64,000 nucleotides of DNA from Aldrovandia affinis (GCA_029706075.1 JAINUG010000109.1:1082501-1146500); one strand, 5' to 3'. Shown: positions 10,722 through 21,401, numbered from the stretch's first letter. Numbers and translations are program-made. Notes: generated by a model not told the origin, from the sequence alone.

Positions 10722-10928
10722 CTGCATTTAGCAGATCTTATCCAGAGTGACTTACACAATTTAGATTTATTTGGCATGCAATCCATTCATACAGCTGGAT
10801 GTGTACTGAAGCAATTCAGGTTACATACCTTGCTTAGGCACAATGGCAGTCTGCCACTTGGGAATTGAACCTGCATCCTCTGAGTTACAAGCCCATGACG
10901 CTAACCACTACCACTACACTGCAGGCAT
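10722..10928 (-). repeat. full-length tRNA-headed SINE with L2-type tail
   Basis: On the minus strand the copy begins with a tRNA-like head: the A-box region TAGTGGTTAGCG, then GGGCTTGTAACTC, then the B box GGTTCAATTCCC. A body (CAGACTGCCATTGTGCC...GAATTGCTTCAGTACACATCC) follows, then the tail GTGTAAGTCACTCTGGATAA...CTGCTAAATGC. Such an element is transcribed by RNA polymerase III and mobilised by an L2-clade LINE with the same tail, fragments of which lie elsewhere in the window. Copies at 12,071-12,270 and 26,780-26,900 belong to the same family. Confidence 0.85.
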
Positions 10929-11179
10929 GCTTGCAGAAAGGAACCTTACCAGTAGGAGACATTTTTAAAGCGCAGGTGTGGATCTTTGGTGGCAGTGTTT
11001 CACAACTTTGAATCTAGTGGTTACACTGTAAATCTCACACATAAGAACAAAAATCAACCCTTAAGACTGATTTCCACACATGCTGTACATGGGCAACTGC
11101 TGCAGATTGTACACAGATGTACGGTTCAATAAACATTTGTCTTTAACTTAGACTCAAGCATAGTGTTTTGCTTCACAGA

Positions 11180-11335
11180 CAAGTTTGCTACGTTAATTTT
11201 GTGATTGCTAAATTCTTGCCACTGATCAACACAAAATACTCTATGATGTCAAATAAAATAAAAACAACTCTAAAGTTAATGAATTACAAATAAAAAACTG
11301 AGAATAATAAAAATAAAAATAACATAAACAATAAT
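11180..11335 (-). mobile_element. Tc1-like terminal inverted repeat fragment
   Basis: The phrase TCTTGCCACTGATCAACACA then AAATACTCTATGATGTCAAA, followed by AACAACTCTAAAG, matches the reverse complement of the right end of the Tc1 relic at 53,220-54,620, and partly its left end. It is an isolated TIR piece with no transposase beside it. Confidence 0.65.
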
Positions 11336-11439
11336 TTAACTTTTTATACCCACTGTAATTGTGAGTCAAAGTTAAGGACAAACATTAATAGTAGCCAGGC
11401 CATTGAGTCTGTGCCCTACTGAACCCAGATGATAGCTGC

Positions 11440-11960
11440 TGTCCACCCATTTGCAGACGCATCGCAGACAGACTGTAACCGCAATGCCTGAACCAAACAC
11501 GTTGCAGAGCGGGTTTATTTTTTAACTGGCGAATCAAATGCTGCCCTTAACGACCACCAGGAATGCATCCACCTCTCGTGTCAATCAATCATATAATTGG
11601 CCCGGGGGGCATCCTAACCACGCAGTAATTAGTCCCTTCAGGAGCGGGTCTACAGAACCACTGCGAGACTGAGGGACGCTGTGTTTTTAAGCTGCGCAGC
11701 TATGCACTGGTTTAATTACAGGCTCCGTGACAGAGTGAATCACTCGAATGAGCAGATTGCCATGAAGACTCCCGAGCTGTATTTCAAACCGATCATCTCC
11801 AGACGGAAGCTGCCGCTTCAGACTCTGGGTCCCAGCAGAGGAACATGGAAAATGCATTATGCAGCCTACAAAACAGGCTCTCGATCTCCCACAGTTATGT
11901 GGGGCCACAACCTTATTACCTACGTTTCTGTCATTCATGATATGTTGCTCTTTCCTTGGA
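11440..11960. promoter_or_regulatory. candidate conserved non-coding element
   Basis: This is non-repetitive and CpG-containing, with dense developmental-type motifs. They include a PBX/HOX-like run TGTCAATCAATCATATAATT (about 11,580-11,599), CAGTAATTAGTCCC near 11,624 and TTTAATTACAGG near 11,711. It is open for about 97 codons on both strands from 11,681, which is more likely a composition effect than coding. No splice junctions are convincing. Conservation is unverified. Confidence 0.33.
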
Positions 11961-12070
11961 AGTGCAAAGCCTGAGCTGTTCACATAAAATATTTCAATAA
12001 GGGGAAAAGGTCTCTATTAGACACACTGATCCCAAAGGCAGCCCGTTACACTGTTACTGAATGCCATCTA

Positions 12071-12275
12071 GTTTTTACATTTACGTTGTGGGCATTTAGC
12101 AGATGCCCTTATCCAGAGTGACTAACACAATTTACATTTCTTTACATCAATCCATTTATGCAGCTGGATATTTAACTGAAGCAATTCAGGTTAAGTACCT
12201 TGCTCAAGAATACAACAGCAGGGCCCCACCTGGAAATCAAACATGCCTAGTTACAAGACAAGCTCCCTATTGATC
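12071..12275 (-). repeat. tRNA-headed SINE, diverged copy
   Basis: It follows the same order as the copy at 10,722-10,928. On the plus strand these are the tail complement GGCATTTAGCAGATGCCCTT then ATCCAGAGTGAC, then AATTCAGGTTAAGTACCTTGCTC, then a decayed head (CTGGAAATCAAACATGCC...GTTACAAG). The B box is mutated. Confidence 0.75.
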
Positions 12276-12332
12276 ATAATACATGGTCACAACAGTTTTT
12301 TTTTCATGTGTAATATACTTTTCACTGAGCAC

Positions 12333-12748
12333 TTTTATGGGAGATTCTGGAATGGTGCCTGAGATAGTGTTTTCCATCACCATCAACAAGACACCAAATG
12401 TTGCAATTTCTCATGGAAAAATTGTGTTGCAACCCTCCAATAGACTCTAGAACAGTGGTTCTTAATCCTCTCCTCGGGGAACCCCAGCCAGTCCATGTAT
12501 TTGTTCAGTTCCACCACCAGCACACCTGATTCAACTAATTTCTACTTAACGAGCGTTGATTAGTTGAATCAGGTGTGCTGGTGGTGGAATTTAACAAATA
12601 CATGGACTGGCTGGGGTTCCCCGAGGAGAGGATTGAGAACCACTGCTCTAGAATCTATGCCAAGGTGCATTGAAGCTGCTCTGGCAGCACGTGGTGGCCC
12701 TATTAAGAGACTTTATGTTGATGTTTCCTTTATTTTGTCAGTTACCTG
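12333..12748 (+). pseudogene. Tc1/mariner transposase relic split by a hAT miniature
   Basis: The sequence GAGCACTTTTATGGGAGATT then CTGGAATGGTGCC parallels the 8,905-9,000 part of the relic at 8,620. After the interruption (12,463-12,645) the same relic resumes at TCTATGCCAAGGTGCATTGA and ends with the shared terminal repeat TTTCCTTTATTTTGTCAGTT ACCTG. Only the C-terminal end of the transposase and the TIR remain, so the copy is dead. Confidence 0.85.
12463..12645. mobile_element. palindromic hAT miniature (MITE), 183 bp
   Basis: The element begins CAGTGGTTCTTAATCC and ends GGATTGAGAACCACTG. Its two halves are nearly perfect inverted repeats (for example GGGAACCCCAGCCAGTCCAT against ATGGACTGGCTGGGGTTCCC) around a short centre with ACTTAACGAGCG. 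It is flanked by the perfect 8-bp duplication CTCTAGAA (12,455-12,462 and 12,646-12,653), the length made by hAT transposases. It has no coding capacity and needed a transposase supplied in trans. It sits inside an older Tc1 relic, which dates it as the younger insertion. Confidence 0.95.
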
Positions 12749-12749
12749 T

Positions 12750-13380
12750 ATTTCTTCACTGAGTGGGTTGTGGGCTCACAAAATCTGGCAACCTCTGCTT
12801 TAGCCCACAAATTAATTACATTTAATCCACATCCAGCAGACCCTGTAGAGCCATAGAAATGTCATAAATGCATTCTCATTATCAATTTGTACAAGTATTG
12901 CTTTGCTCTTCTTTATTCTTGGGGTTCATTCAGTCCATTGCACACTAGCCAGATGTGTACGTGGAATACACAAATAAGACGTTATTACTTTTATGTCCAT
13001 TACATGCTTGGGTGAATTGTCAGAGGTTCAGGTTTGTGCCAATTTGATTACGGCACTGAAGAGCTACACACCTCATCAGACTTGACAACCCTCAATTCTG
13101 GCTCTTTTAAGTTAATTAAAGATCATGTAGGATCATGAAAAATAAAAAAAAATAAAATCTCTTCAAGAGAAGGAGTTCACACTTTAGTGACCTCGCTCAC
13201 AACAAGGAAAATGCATTTGTGACAGATAAAAATAGGATTTTGCCTTTTAAAATGTCTTTAACATTGATTGGGAAATGGGTCACAAGTGCCTGCTTTAGTG
13301 ACATGGTGCCCCCTAGTGGTGTAAGTACCCTTTATGCTTTTTGAAAGGTGGCGGCATTAACAATACACCCAACTGTATAT
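12750..13380. other. unique non-coding DNA
   Basis: No gene or boundable repeat is seen. A short phrase GTGCCCCCTAGTGGTGTAAG (about 13,305) is a common fish repeat-like motif, also echoed near 27,372. Confidence 0.4.
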
Positions 13381-13394
13381 GACAGGGTCTAAAT

Positions 13395-13742
13395 CCGAGC
13401 TTCCCATACTCGGTCATGGAGAACCCTGTGCATGCTGGTTTTTATTCCAGTCAATCTCACAATTAGTTAAGGTCTGATTTTTATCTTTAAGTTAACTGGT
13501 TACATTTTGCTCATTGGAGTTTGCCTTTGTTTCCCAAAAACAGATGTTAGGCCTCAATGATTAGGTGTCTGCATATTTAACATTTAGGACTACCAATGTA
13601 AATCAATCAGGTGTATGTAATTGTACCTCTTTTGCATGCTATAGTTGAATTACACTCTCATTAGATGCTGGAAATGGCTATTTGAGTTGGAACTAAAACC
13701 AGCATACACAGGGGTCCCCAGGACTGGGTTTGGGAAGCCCTG
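13395..13742. mobile_element. hAT-type non-autonomous element, 348 bp
   Basis: The terminal inverted repeats pair CCGAGCTTCCCATACTCGGT at the left with the complement of CAGGACTGGGTTTGGGAAGC CCTG at the right, and extend to CTGGTTTTTATTCCA against GGAACTAAAACCAG. The flanks GTCTAAAT and GTCCCAAT are an 8-bp target duplication with two changes. No transposase frame is present. Confidence 0.8.
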
Positions 13743-13750
13743 GTCCCAAT

Positions 13751-14880
13751 GACAAATATGCACACATCAATAATCTTGCGTATAACAGTTAATGCAAAGC
13801 CAATAACTTTTTTTTGAAAATGTTTGGCATTACACGCAGATAAATTCACTTTCAATTAACCTTTTATCACAATTGCATGCACTTTGCTCATTGTAAACCT
13901 TACTGGTAACCTTACCTTAACTTGTTTTTACAATTACAGTAAGTAATTAAGTGATCAGTAAGTATGAGGAAAAAGAAAAATGACTTTACTCTGGCGTTCA
14001 ATTTATTTGACAAAAACAAGCATAACAACATGTTGCTATTTGATTTTGATACATGTTGATACAGGCTTTGTGGCTCTACCTATTTTACGATTATAACTTT
14101 TCCACGCAGAGTTCCATTATCGCCTTGGTTGCCTTAAATATGAGGGTAACATCACACAGGAAGAATAACTTCAATCACAGAGTTATAGCCAGGTTAGAAC
14201 TGTACCACTGGTCTTACAATGTCAAACACAGATCCATATCTCCAAAGAATAATACAAAAGAAAATAAATAAATCATAATCTTTTTTTTCCATTGCTTGAC
14301 CAAAATAACTTCACTCTAAGTTTGGACTTTTTTAATGATTTTTTAATTATCTCTTTTTTCTTTGTAGTGACACTTCCAATTAAAAATATTAAATATGCCT
14401 CCCAAACCATTTATCTATAAACTACAATAAAAATGGTTTAGGTTTACTCACAATTTTCTCTTTCTTCACAAATATAGTTTGGTTACAGTTCAGCATTTAA
14501 ATGAACCAAATTGGATTTGTGGAGAAAAACCCCCTCACGCTTTTATTCATTTAAATCAAAATTTAGGATTTTTTTTTAATGGAATCCTGGCCATTAGATA
14601 CCATACACAGAAACACTGCAAAGTATTGGACATTGGCTGGTGTCGAGCAAAACTCAGAACTTTCCAACATGCCTGTATTCTGGGGCTTACCAGCTATGTT
14701 CTATTTTCTCCAGGGATGAAGGCAAACCGTGTCAGTCTATTTTAACTTAATTGCATGCTGATTTCATATGGGCACAGTTAGAAAAAAACAGATAGAGGGC
14801 AAAAATTACTTGGAAAATACAGAGGCTGTTTTGGAAAGATGGCACATGTTTTTGGTTTATCATACGTTTTACAACGATGT
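13751..14880. other. unique AT-rich DNA
   Basis: No convincing gene. A phrase near 14,395-14,435 (GCCTCCCAAACC...TCTATAAACTACAAT) recurs near 7,362-7,395, so a low-copy repeat spans both. The 88-codon plus-strand frame at 14,479 has no recognisable domain. Confidence 0.4.
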
Positions 14881-15003
14881 TGACCCACCCTTTTTCTTTG
14901 GGGGGCTCCATGTATCAGCCTGATACCACCCCCCAAATGATTGACGTAGCTAGCTACAGTTTCCTGATCTCAGCTAAGGCGCCATGGCGACTGAAGTGAG
15001 ACT

Positions 15004-15178
15004 AGAGGTGTGTTCAGGGAGCAAAACGTTTTTATATTGTTTGCTCTCAACATTGCGCACCATTTAACAACAACCAGCAATCACAATAACAGCGCTCTGC
15101 CACCATACGTTCAATACAGCACCGTTTCCGTTTAGAAAATAGTTTGCAACAGTATTTTGCTGCTGAACACACCCCTGA
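15004..15178. mobile_element. probable TIR miniature, about 175 bp
   Basis: AGGTGTGTTCAGGGAGCAAA AC at the left is the imperfect complement of GTATTTTGCTGCTGAACACA CCC at the right. This is a small element with inverted ends. A target duplication is not clear, so the superfamily is unassigned. Confidence 0.5.
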
Positions 15179-15255
15179 TAAAAAAAGAAGGGTCCCTAGG
15201 GACAAACCACAGGCCTGTGTCAGTGCACCTGTGTCAGTCTATCTGGGAAACAAGG

Positions 15256-15990
15256 GTTAATCAACAGGTTAATGTTGGGACCCCCTTTTTTCCTTGACAG
15301 CTGCGGGCGATATAGCAAAGACAACATTTGTGTACACTACTCATCCGGGGGCACGAGTAAACAAAGGAAAGCCTGTAACCACGTGGCCCATGCAGGCCTG
15401 TAATTGTACATGCGGTGGATGTCGCGGTAATTGTGCCGCACTTCGGGGGCAGCCGTAGCTTTTGTTGTGCGATCCTCCTCAGCACATCACTGGCCCGTGT
15501 GACTCCAAGCGGCTGCCAGATCAGAGAGAGAGAGAGAGAGAGGAGGGGGATCGGATTTGTGGCGCTGGCAACCTCCGTTTTATTTTGACTGGCCCAAAAG
15601 AAATCCCGACTGATCCGGTTATCTCTGTTTATAGAAAGATACCATGTGATTTTGTGGAGAAGCCACACGCGACCAACTGTAAACAACATCTAGGAAATGT
15701 CTATGTTCTTACCATGGCCCTGGATCGTGTTCAATGTTATGATCTTTGGTACAAAATTAGGGGAGGAACCATCTGTAATTACTATTTTTCACTCTTCTCT
15801 TTGGTCCCTCGTAAAATGGTTTCTTCCGTTTTTGTAACAGGCAATTTAAGAAGCTGTTCTCCAGCTGAAAGCCATTTTAGCCCGACTGAGTATGAAATGA
15901 TAGAGCACGCTCGGGAAATCACTAGAGAACCACTGAAAATGTGCATGTACTTTTCATGTCAAATCATAGTGAAACGTAAAAACAATTAGA
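15256..15990. other. CpG-bearing segment with long open frames, unknown
   Basis: The plus strand is open for 175 codons (15,462-15,989) and the minus strand for 142 codons (15,261-15,689). The first part is CpG-rich (GATGTCGCGGTAATTGTGCC, CACTTCGGGGGCAGCC) and contains a (GA)n run at 15,525-15,543. Neither translation resembles a known family, and the overlap on both strands argues that at most one is real. It could be a conserved regulatory segment or an unrecognised exon. Confidence 0.25.
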
Positions 15991-16470
15991 CACAGACATG
16001 CTGCTAGACCACAAGAAACTTTAACCGAACAAATTTACTATGACATTCTATAAATTGTGTAACATAATAAAAGTCAATGAAGATTACTTAAAAAAGTGAC
16101 ATTCTTGACTTCTTATTTCTAAGAATTAACAAGACTGTCTTTCAATAAATGAATGAGCCACTTTTAAGCCAAAAATGCAAACATTTAAGAACTATAAGAC
16201 AATCACAGACCCAAAATCAATCAAATAACTATATGCTTATTACGTTTCTGATTTGCTTTCATGTGACTGAGAGACTAACACCTTGGATTTACCATATCAA
16301 TTCATATTAGCTTGTAGATTAAAGTTTGGATTTAATTCAACACCTTGCATCACAGAACACTTTGGCACAGGAGAATGGTGACTGACTGGAAGTACAGGAG
16401 TAGTGCGAAAATAAAATAAGGTTGGCCATAATTCTGTCTTAGTTTTGCTCAAGGAAAGGACGTTTCAATT
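15991..16470. other. unique AT-rich DNA
   Basis: Nothing recognised. Confidence 0.4.
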
Positions 16471-16477
16471 GGCAGGG

Positions 16478-16562
16478 TTTCTCCCTCCTCATTGCTCACT
16501 AATGCCTCCTCTGGTCAAACAGATACCTGCAATCTACTCAGATCAGTTACAGAGTAGCCTCA
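16478..16562. repeat. low-copy repeat, second copy near 25,600
   Basis: CTCCTCATTGCTCACTAATG then CCTCCTCTGGTCAAACAGAT ACCTGCAATCTAC corresponds to CTCCTCATCGCTCACTGGCA then CCTCCTCTGCTCAGTCGGAC ACCAGCAATCTAC at 25,610-25,662. It is an unclassified interspersed repeat. Confidence 0.6.
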
Positions 16563-16626
16563 CTGGTCAGGGTCATAACCTCATGCTATTATGAGCCTGA
16601 CCACATGGCCACTCTTATGAGAGATC

Positions 16627-16699
16627 AGATCAAGATTCCTCAGGAGTAGCAAGTCCACCCAACTTCCAGGGACTTGCTAATCCTGAGGAATCTTGATCT
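16627..16699. other. near-perfect hairpin, 30-bp arms, 13-nt loop
   Basis: The left arm 16,627-16,656 (AGATCAAGATTCCTCAGGAG then TAGCAAGTCC) pairs with 16,670-16,699 with a single mismatch. The loop is ACCCAACTTCCAG. This is microRNA-precursor-like in size, but it could also be a small foldback element. The sequence is not recognised as a known microRNA. Confidence 0.85.
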
Positions 16700-16849
16700 T
16701 GTGTAGGTGGGGCTCCATTTGGAGGTGGTAATTCAAACCAACTCCACATTGTTCTGTAACATAATTCTAGCTAAAACTGGGTAATAAAAAATCTGTGTTT
16801 CAGGAAACCAATCTCACAATCTGTAACGTCCCTTTCCAGCTGGTCTAGA

Positions 16850-16925
16850 GCAGGAATCCCAAACTCCAGTCCTGGATGGCTGCAGTGCCTGCAGGTTTTT
16901 GTGGTTTCCTTTCAATCAGTGGCCA
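16850..16925. mobile_element. hAT terminus fragment
   Basis: TCTAGAG is followed by CAGGAATCCCAAACTCCAGT then CCTGGATGGCTGCAGTGCC, a typical hAT left end adjoining a TCTAGA-type target. No matching right end is found before 17,130, so the element is truncated. Confidence 0.6.
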
Positions 16926-17133
16926 TATTAGTTCTTGGAATCAATAGTCACTTTTCCATAGCACAAAACAGTATGGGAAGAACTCCCTCCACAAACCATT
17001 GGAATTACCTGGAACTTGAACCAATTTTTTTAGCTGTGTTTCCATCTGATTTCCACAACCTGAAGATAGGATGAGTTGGAGGGAGTCACTGTCTGAAGTG
17101 ACTAAAGAAACACAACCGTTTTATTACAATATA

Positions 17134-18052
17134 CACTACCGGTCAAAAGTTTTAGAACACCCCCATTTTCCAGTTTTTACAAGTCCAGTGAATGACCTGA
17201 AATGGTACAAAGGTAAGCGACAAACTGCCAGAGGTTAAAAAAAAAGTTTAGGTTACCAAAAACTGAAAAATAATGTACATTTCAAAGTGATAAAAAAGGC
17301 CCTTTCCAGGGAACAAGTAATGGGTTAACGTGGGTTAACAGTCACACTGTGCAAGTCGGCAACTCTGGATCCAGCAAAAGAGTCCCAGACCATCACGCTT
17401 CCTCCTCCATGTTTGACAGTTGGTGTCACACACTGAGGAACCACCCTTTCGCCTACTCAATGGCCTACAAAAACCCTGCGTGATGAACCAAAGATTTCAA
17501 ATTTTGATTCATCGGTCCATAAGACCTTCTTATAAGACCAGTCTTCAGTAGTCAACTGGCGGTGCTTCATGGCCCAGGCAAGCCTCTTTTTCTTATTTTG
17601 CCATCTTAGCAATGGCTTTCTTACTGCCACTCGACCTGTCAAACCCGCAGCTCAAAGTCTTCTCTTCACAGTTGAAACTGAGACTTCCTTACTTTGACCA
17701 GTGTTAAGCTGTGCTTGAAGCCGTTGTCCTGTGAGCTGCCTATCACACAAGCTGTTGACTCTCAGAAACTTGTCTTCTGATTTTTTGTGGCTTTGGGTCT
17801 GCCAGACCTCTTCCTGTCAGAGTTTCCTCCAGTTTCCAAGTGCCTTTTGATGGTGTAGGAAACTACTCTACTCACTGCCAAAAAATGTACATTATTTTTC
17901 AGTTTTTGGTAACCTAAACTTTTTTTTTTAACCTCTGGCAGTTTACCGCTTACCTTTGTACTATTTCAGGTTATTCACTGAAATACTTGAACTGCTTACA
18001 TTTCTGTAAAAACTGGAAAATGTGGGTGTTCTAAAACCTTTGACCAGTAGTG
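17134..18052 (-). mobile_element. internally deleted Tc1/mariner element, 919 bp
   Basis: The element starts CACTACCGGTCAAAAGTTTT and ends ACCTTTGACCAGTAGTG, flanked by TA on both sides (17,132-17,133 and 18,053-18,054), the Tc1/mariner target. The inverted repeats are long: about 150 bp at each end pair, including AAACTGAAAAATAATGTACA at the left against its complement near 17,885. Between them the minus strand (17,457-17,642) encodes a transposase segment with KKRLAWAMKHRQLTTEDWSY then KKVLWTDESKFEIFG. The Asp in WTDESKFEIFG is the first catalytic acid of the family. The other two catalytic acids are missing, so the copy is non-autonomous. Confidence 0.92.
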
Positions 18053-18077
18053 TATGTTGATATTGTACATTTTGTAT

Positions 18078-18960
18078 ATTTTTAGCATTTAGCAGTCGCT
18101 CTTATCCAGAGCGACTTACAAGATGTGTATATATACATGGTAAGATCAACCATTGTCTAGTTTAGTAATCATTGTTAGCAGCTGCATACCGTACCTGTAA
18201 CACAGGTCAAAGTCAAAATTAAAATTGATTCCGCAGTCCTGACCAAGTCCTGACCTGACCCGAGGGGTCAGAGAAGAGGCGAAACCGCGAGGAGCGGCTG
18301 CCGGGGCCCGGAGGGATGGGACAGTTAGTTTTCCAAAGGAGGCAGAACAGAGGGGTCTGGCTGGGATGTAAGGTGTGATGAGTTTGTGGAGGTAGGAAGG
18401 AGCAGTTCTGTGTGCTGCGATAGGGACATGAGTAGTGGGGTGACATGTGTGAACTAGGGAGGGTTGAAGACTAGATGTGCGGCAGCATTCTGCACTATTT
18501 GCAGTTCCTTGATGGCACAGGCCGATAAGCCTGCCAGCAGGGAGTTGCAGTAGTCCAGATGTGAGATCACAAAAGCTTGGACCAGGATTGTGGATTGTGT
18601 GGCCTCTTGTGTGAGGAACGGGCAAATTCTATGGATGTTGCGGAGGGAGAATCAGCAGGTCCGAGTGATCGCTGCGATGTGGACCGAGAAGCACAGTTGG
18701 TCGTACAGGGTCACTGCTCCTGGAAGACAGGGATGAAGACACTATGCAGCCTTCCATGATGATTGTCAAGAGGGCAATGGGAGAGAACAAGTTGAAGGAT
18801 GAGCATCAACCATCATGTAGAGGACAGAGTAAGTCAAAGGAGGAGGAGAGAGGGGACCTCTTCACTGCTCCTGGAAGGAAGAGCCTTCCATGATGATTGA
18901 AGCATCAACCATCAGGGACCTCTTCACTGGAAGGAAGAGCAGCTCTGTCTTCCCCAGATG
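18078..18960 (-). pseudogene. L2-clade LINE ORF2 3' part with tail
   Basis: On the minus strand the order is a reverse-transcriptase C-terminal region (STHHLKL.LGKTELL-like, around 18,910-18,960) and a segment whose homologues read SRLDYCNSLLAGL (here CDLTSGLLQLPAGRLIGL..., around 18,490-18,570). Then comes the C-terminus PSLRAP, and finally a 3' UTR ending in GTAAGTCGCTCTGGATAAGA GCGACTGCTAAATGC at 18,078. Several frameshifts and stops break the frame. A local duplication (CTTCCATGATGATTG at about 18,751 and 18,886) adds to the damage. Confidence 0.8.
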
Positions 18961-19039
18961 CAGCTTCAGGTGATGGGTGGACATCTAAGCAGAGATGTCT
19001 GCCAGGCATGCAGAGGCTTTTGCCTGACAGGATTGCTGT

Positions 19040-19617
19040 GTCATACGTGCGGAGAGTTTGAGCAGATTGTTTGTTGCTATCGTGATATTATTGGGATTGT
19101 GTTTTGTATTGTTGCTTAGGGCTCTGCGTTTTTGTCATCAGAAAGGGTAAAAGGATACAAAATTTGCTCTTAAGGTAAACGCTTGTCACTGTTAGGGGAC
19201 AGAGAGGGAATTTTCCATTTTTCCCTGTCTAGCTTCAGAAAGCTTGTTAAAAAGTTACCGATTTGGCATTACATCCAGCTGACGCGAGGTTTTTTGTGGT
19301 TTTTCGCCCTCTCAGGAGCAAATCCAAGAGCAGCGAAATTTACTATAGCTAACTAGCTTTTGTTGGCTTAAATTTAAATGTAATTGTTATATTTCAAGTG
19401 TTGAGCATATAGCCGTTTTGGTTGGCTGCTACTAGCTCTCTTGCTACAGACAACTGGACCGAAAGTTTTCTAATTAGCTTTCAGTGTTGTTTCCATTTAG
19501 AAATTTCTGCACCTGACTGTTCGGAACCACCTCGGTGTATAGTATTTTTATCGACTTGGTGTCTCTGTTTTGGCAGTAATTCGTTCAGTGCAGGGAGAGC
19601 AATAGATATATTTAGGG
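19040..19617. other. probable 5' region of the CR1-like LINE
   Basis: There is no independent gene here. The stretch runs without a break into the LINE ORF1 at 19,618, contains GC-richer patches, and is a plausible 5' UTR. This is inference from position only. Confidence 0.35.
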
Positions 19618-20497
19618 GTGAAAATGTGGCCATTGGCAGTGCAGTGCAAGTATTGCAGGATGATTGCGTTTCTGGAAGGAGCCTTCCAGGAGGGTTTCGT
19701 CTACGACCGTTGCCAGCTTGTGAAGCATCTCGAGAGCAAGATTCTTGATCTCAAAGCCCAACTTACTGGTCTCGACTGCCCTGCAGAATTTGTTGAGTTC
19801 CAGGAACTAATTAGTATGCCCTTTAGAGAGTTAGCCTGCACGCCGAAGCGGGGTAGGGAGAGAGAGTTGGGCGACGGTAGGGCACCAGTGTAGAAAAGGG
19901 CGCGCTCATGCAGGGGCGGCATCTCCAGAGATTGTGTTGTCTAACCGATTCCAGCCCTTGCAGGAAGAGGATCTGGCCCAGCCCTCTGAATGGGAGGACT
20001 GATGAGCCCCAGGGCACCCTGGCGGCCATGCCACCCAGGAAAAGACAGTATAGTCTGTTCACAGGAAAATAAATCTTGCATGGCATGTTGCCTGCCTGGT
20101 GCTCAGGTTGGAGACCTCCTGGAACACACGGACAAGCTCCTGGCCAGAGCAGGGGTGGATCCAGTGGTCATAGTCCATGTTGGAACCAATGACATTGGTT
20201 CTGCAGGACAAATTTATAGAATTAGGATCAAAGTTAAGGGGCAAAACCTCCACGGTGGTCTTCTCTGGAATTCTGCCAGTACCACGTGCTAGCAAAGGCA
20301 AGCAGAATTGTATATGGAGATTTAACACGTGGCTACAAACCTGGTGCAGGAAAGAGGGGTACAGGTTTATGGGGCACTGGGACTCCTTTTGGAACAGGGG
20401 TGACCTGTACAAGTGGAATGGGCTACACTTGAACCGGAGGGGTACAGATGCATTGGGCCAGCTTATGCTCAGGGTAGCGGAGGAATATTTAAACTAG
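19618..20497 (+). pseudogene. CR1-like LINE ORF1 with SGNH-esterase domain
   Basis: An N-terminal segment with a CKYC pair (VQCKYCRMIAFLEGAFQEGF, residues about 9-28) is followed by a coiled-coil-like LVKHLESKILDLKAQL. After a frameshift, an SGNH/GDSL-type hydrolase core follows: VVIVHVGTNDIG (block with the Gly-Thr-Asn-Asp signature, near 20,167-20,202), then TVVFSGILPVPRAS, and the Asp/His block GLHLNRRGTDALG near 20,420-20,458. CR1-clade LINEs are known to carry such an esterase in ORF1. Two or more frameshifts split it, so it is a relic. Confidence 0.82.
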
Positions 20498-20529
20498 GGA
20501 CTGGGGGGGCAGGGAGGGAAATTAGTTTG

Positions 20530-21335
20530 TAAATGTAAAGTTATGCATGTGGGAAATAAAAACATTAGACAGGAGTATTTTATGGGAGGAGAAAAGTTAG
20601 AAGGTGTTCAATCAAGGACTATTTGTTTTGTTTTTCTCTGTAACCCACAATTTTCCAGGAGTTCATCTCGACCGCCTTTTAAGGGGTCAGGGAATAATTT
20701 TCCAGTCTCCCACATTGGTTTCAATGGTTTTCTGGTTTTTTGATTCCCTCTGGAAAATGCCAATTGTGAAGCGCTGTGTGACAACCTGTTTGTAAATGGC
20801 GCTATACAAAAATAAAGATTGATTGATTGAGATTGAATTTGAAAAAGACAAATTCCTACAATTCCTATCTGCATCAAAGCAGTGAAAAAAGCCAACATGA
20901 TGCTGGGATACATAGCAAAAAGTATTAAGTATAAATCAAAGGAGGTTATATTAATGTTATATAATGCCTTTGTCAGACCTCACTTAGAATTCTGTGTGCA
21001 GTTCTGGGCACCGCACTACAAGAAAGATATAGAAGCTCTTGAAAAAGTCCAAAGAAGGGCAACTAAACTGATACCTGGTATGAAAGGTCAAAGTTATAAT
21101 GATAGACTTAAGGCACTCAATCTATTTAAGCTTAGGAAATAGAGTCTTAGGGGGATTTGACTGAGGTTTTTAAATTCCTAAAAGGGATTAACAAAGTGAA
21201 ATATCAAAGATTTTTTAAGATAAGTGGGGTCAGCAGAACAAGAGGCCACAGGTGGAAATTAGTTAAAGGCAAATTCCGCACAGATATTAGGAAGTTTTTT
21301 CTTTACACAGAGAGTTGTCAATGCAATCAATTCCT
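20530..21335 (+). pseudogene. CR1-like LINE ORF2 C-terminal remnant
   Basis: Directly after ORF1 comes KCKVMHVGNKN...YFMGGEKLEGVQ (20,535-20,612), a stretch found just after the reverse-transcriptase palm in CR1-like ORF2. It is interrupted by an inserted repeat (20,613-20,840). It resumes with VKKANMMLGYIAKSI, LVRPHLEFCVQFWAPHYKKD-like sequence (21,000-21,030) and LEKVQRRATKLI, then the EVFKFLKGINKVKY...RTRGHRWKL region to about 21,330. The endonuclease and most of the reverse transcriptase are absent, so ORF1 is fused almost directly to the ORF2 tail. The true 3' end of this family lies at 23,364-23,447, beyond two hAT insertions. Confidence 0.82.
20613..20840 (+). mobile_element. retroposed repeat inside the CR1-like ORF2
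   Basis: The segment ends TGTAAATGGCGCTATACAAA AATAAAGATTGATTGATTGA, the 3' tail seen on many fish LINE/SINE copies, with a short tandem ATTG/GATT repeat. It separates two parts of the same LINE reading frame. It carries no intact gene. Confidence 0.7.
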
Positions 21336-21401
21336 CGAACAGGAACAATGACAGACGTGGAACAGAACGAGAATGAAACATGACTGAAGAAAGATAAATA
21401 A

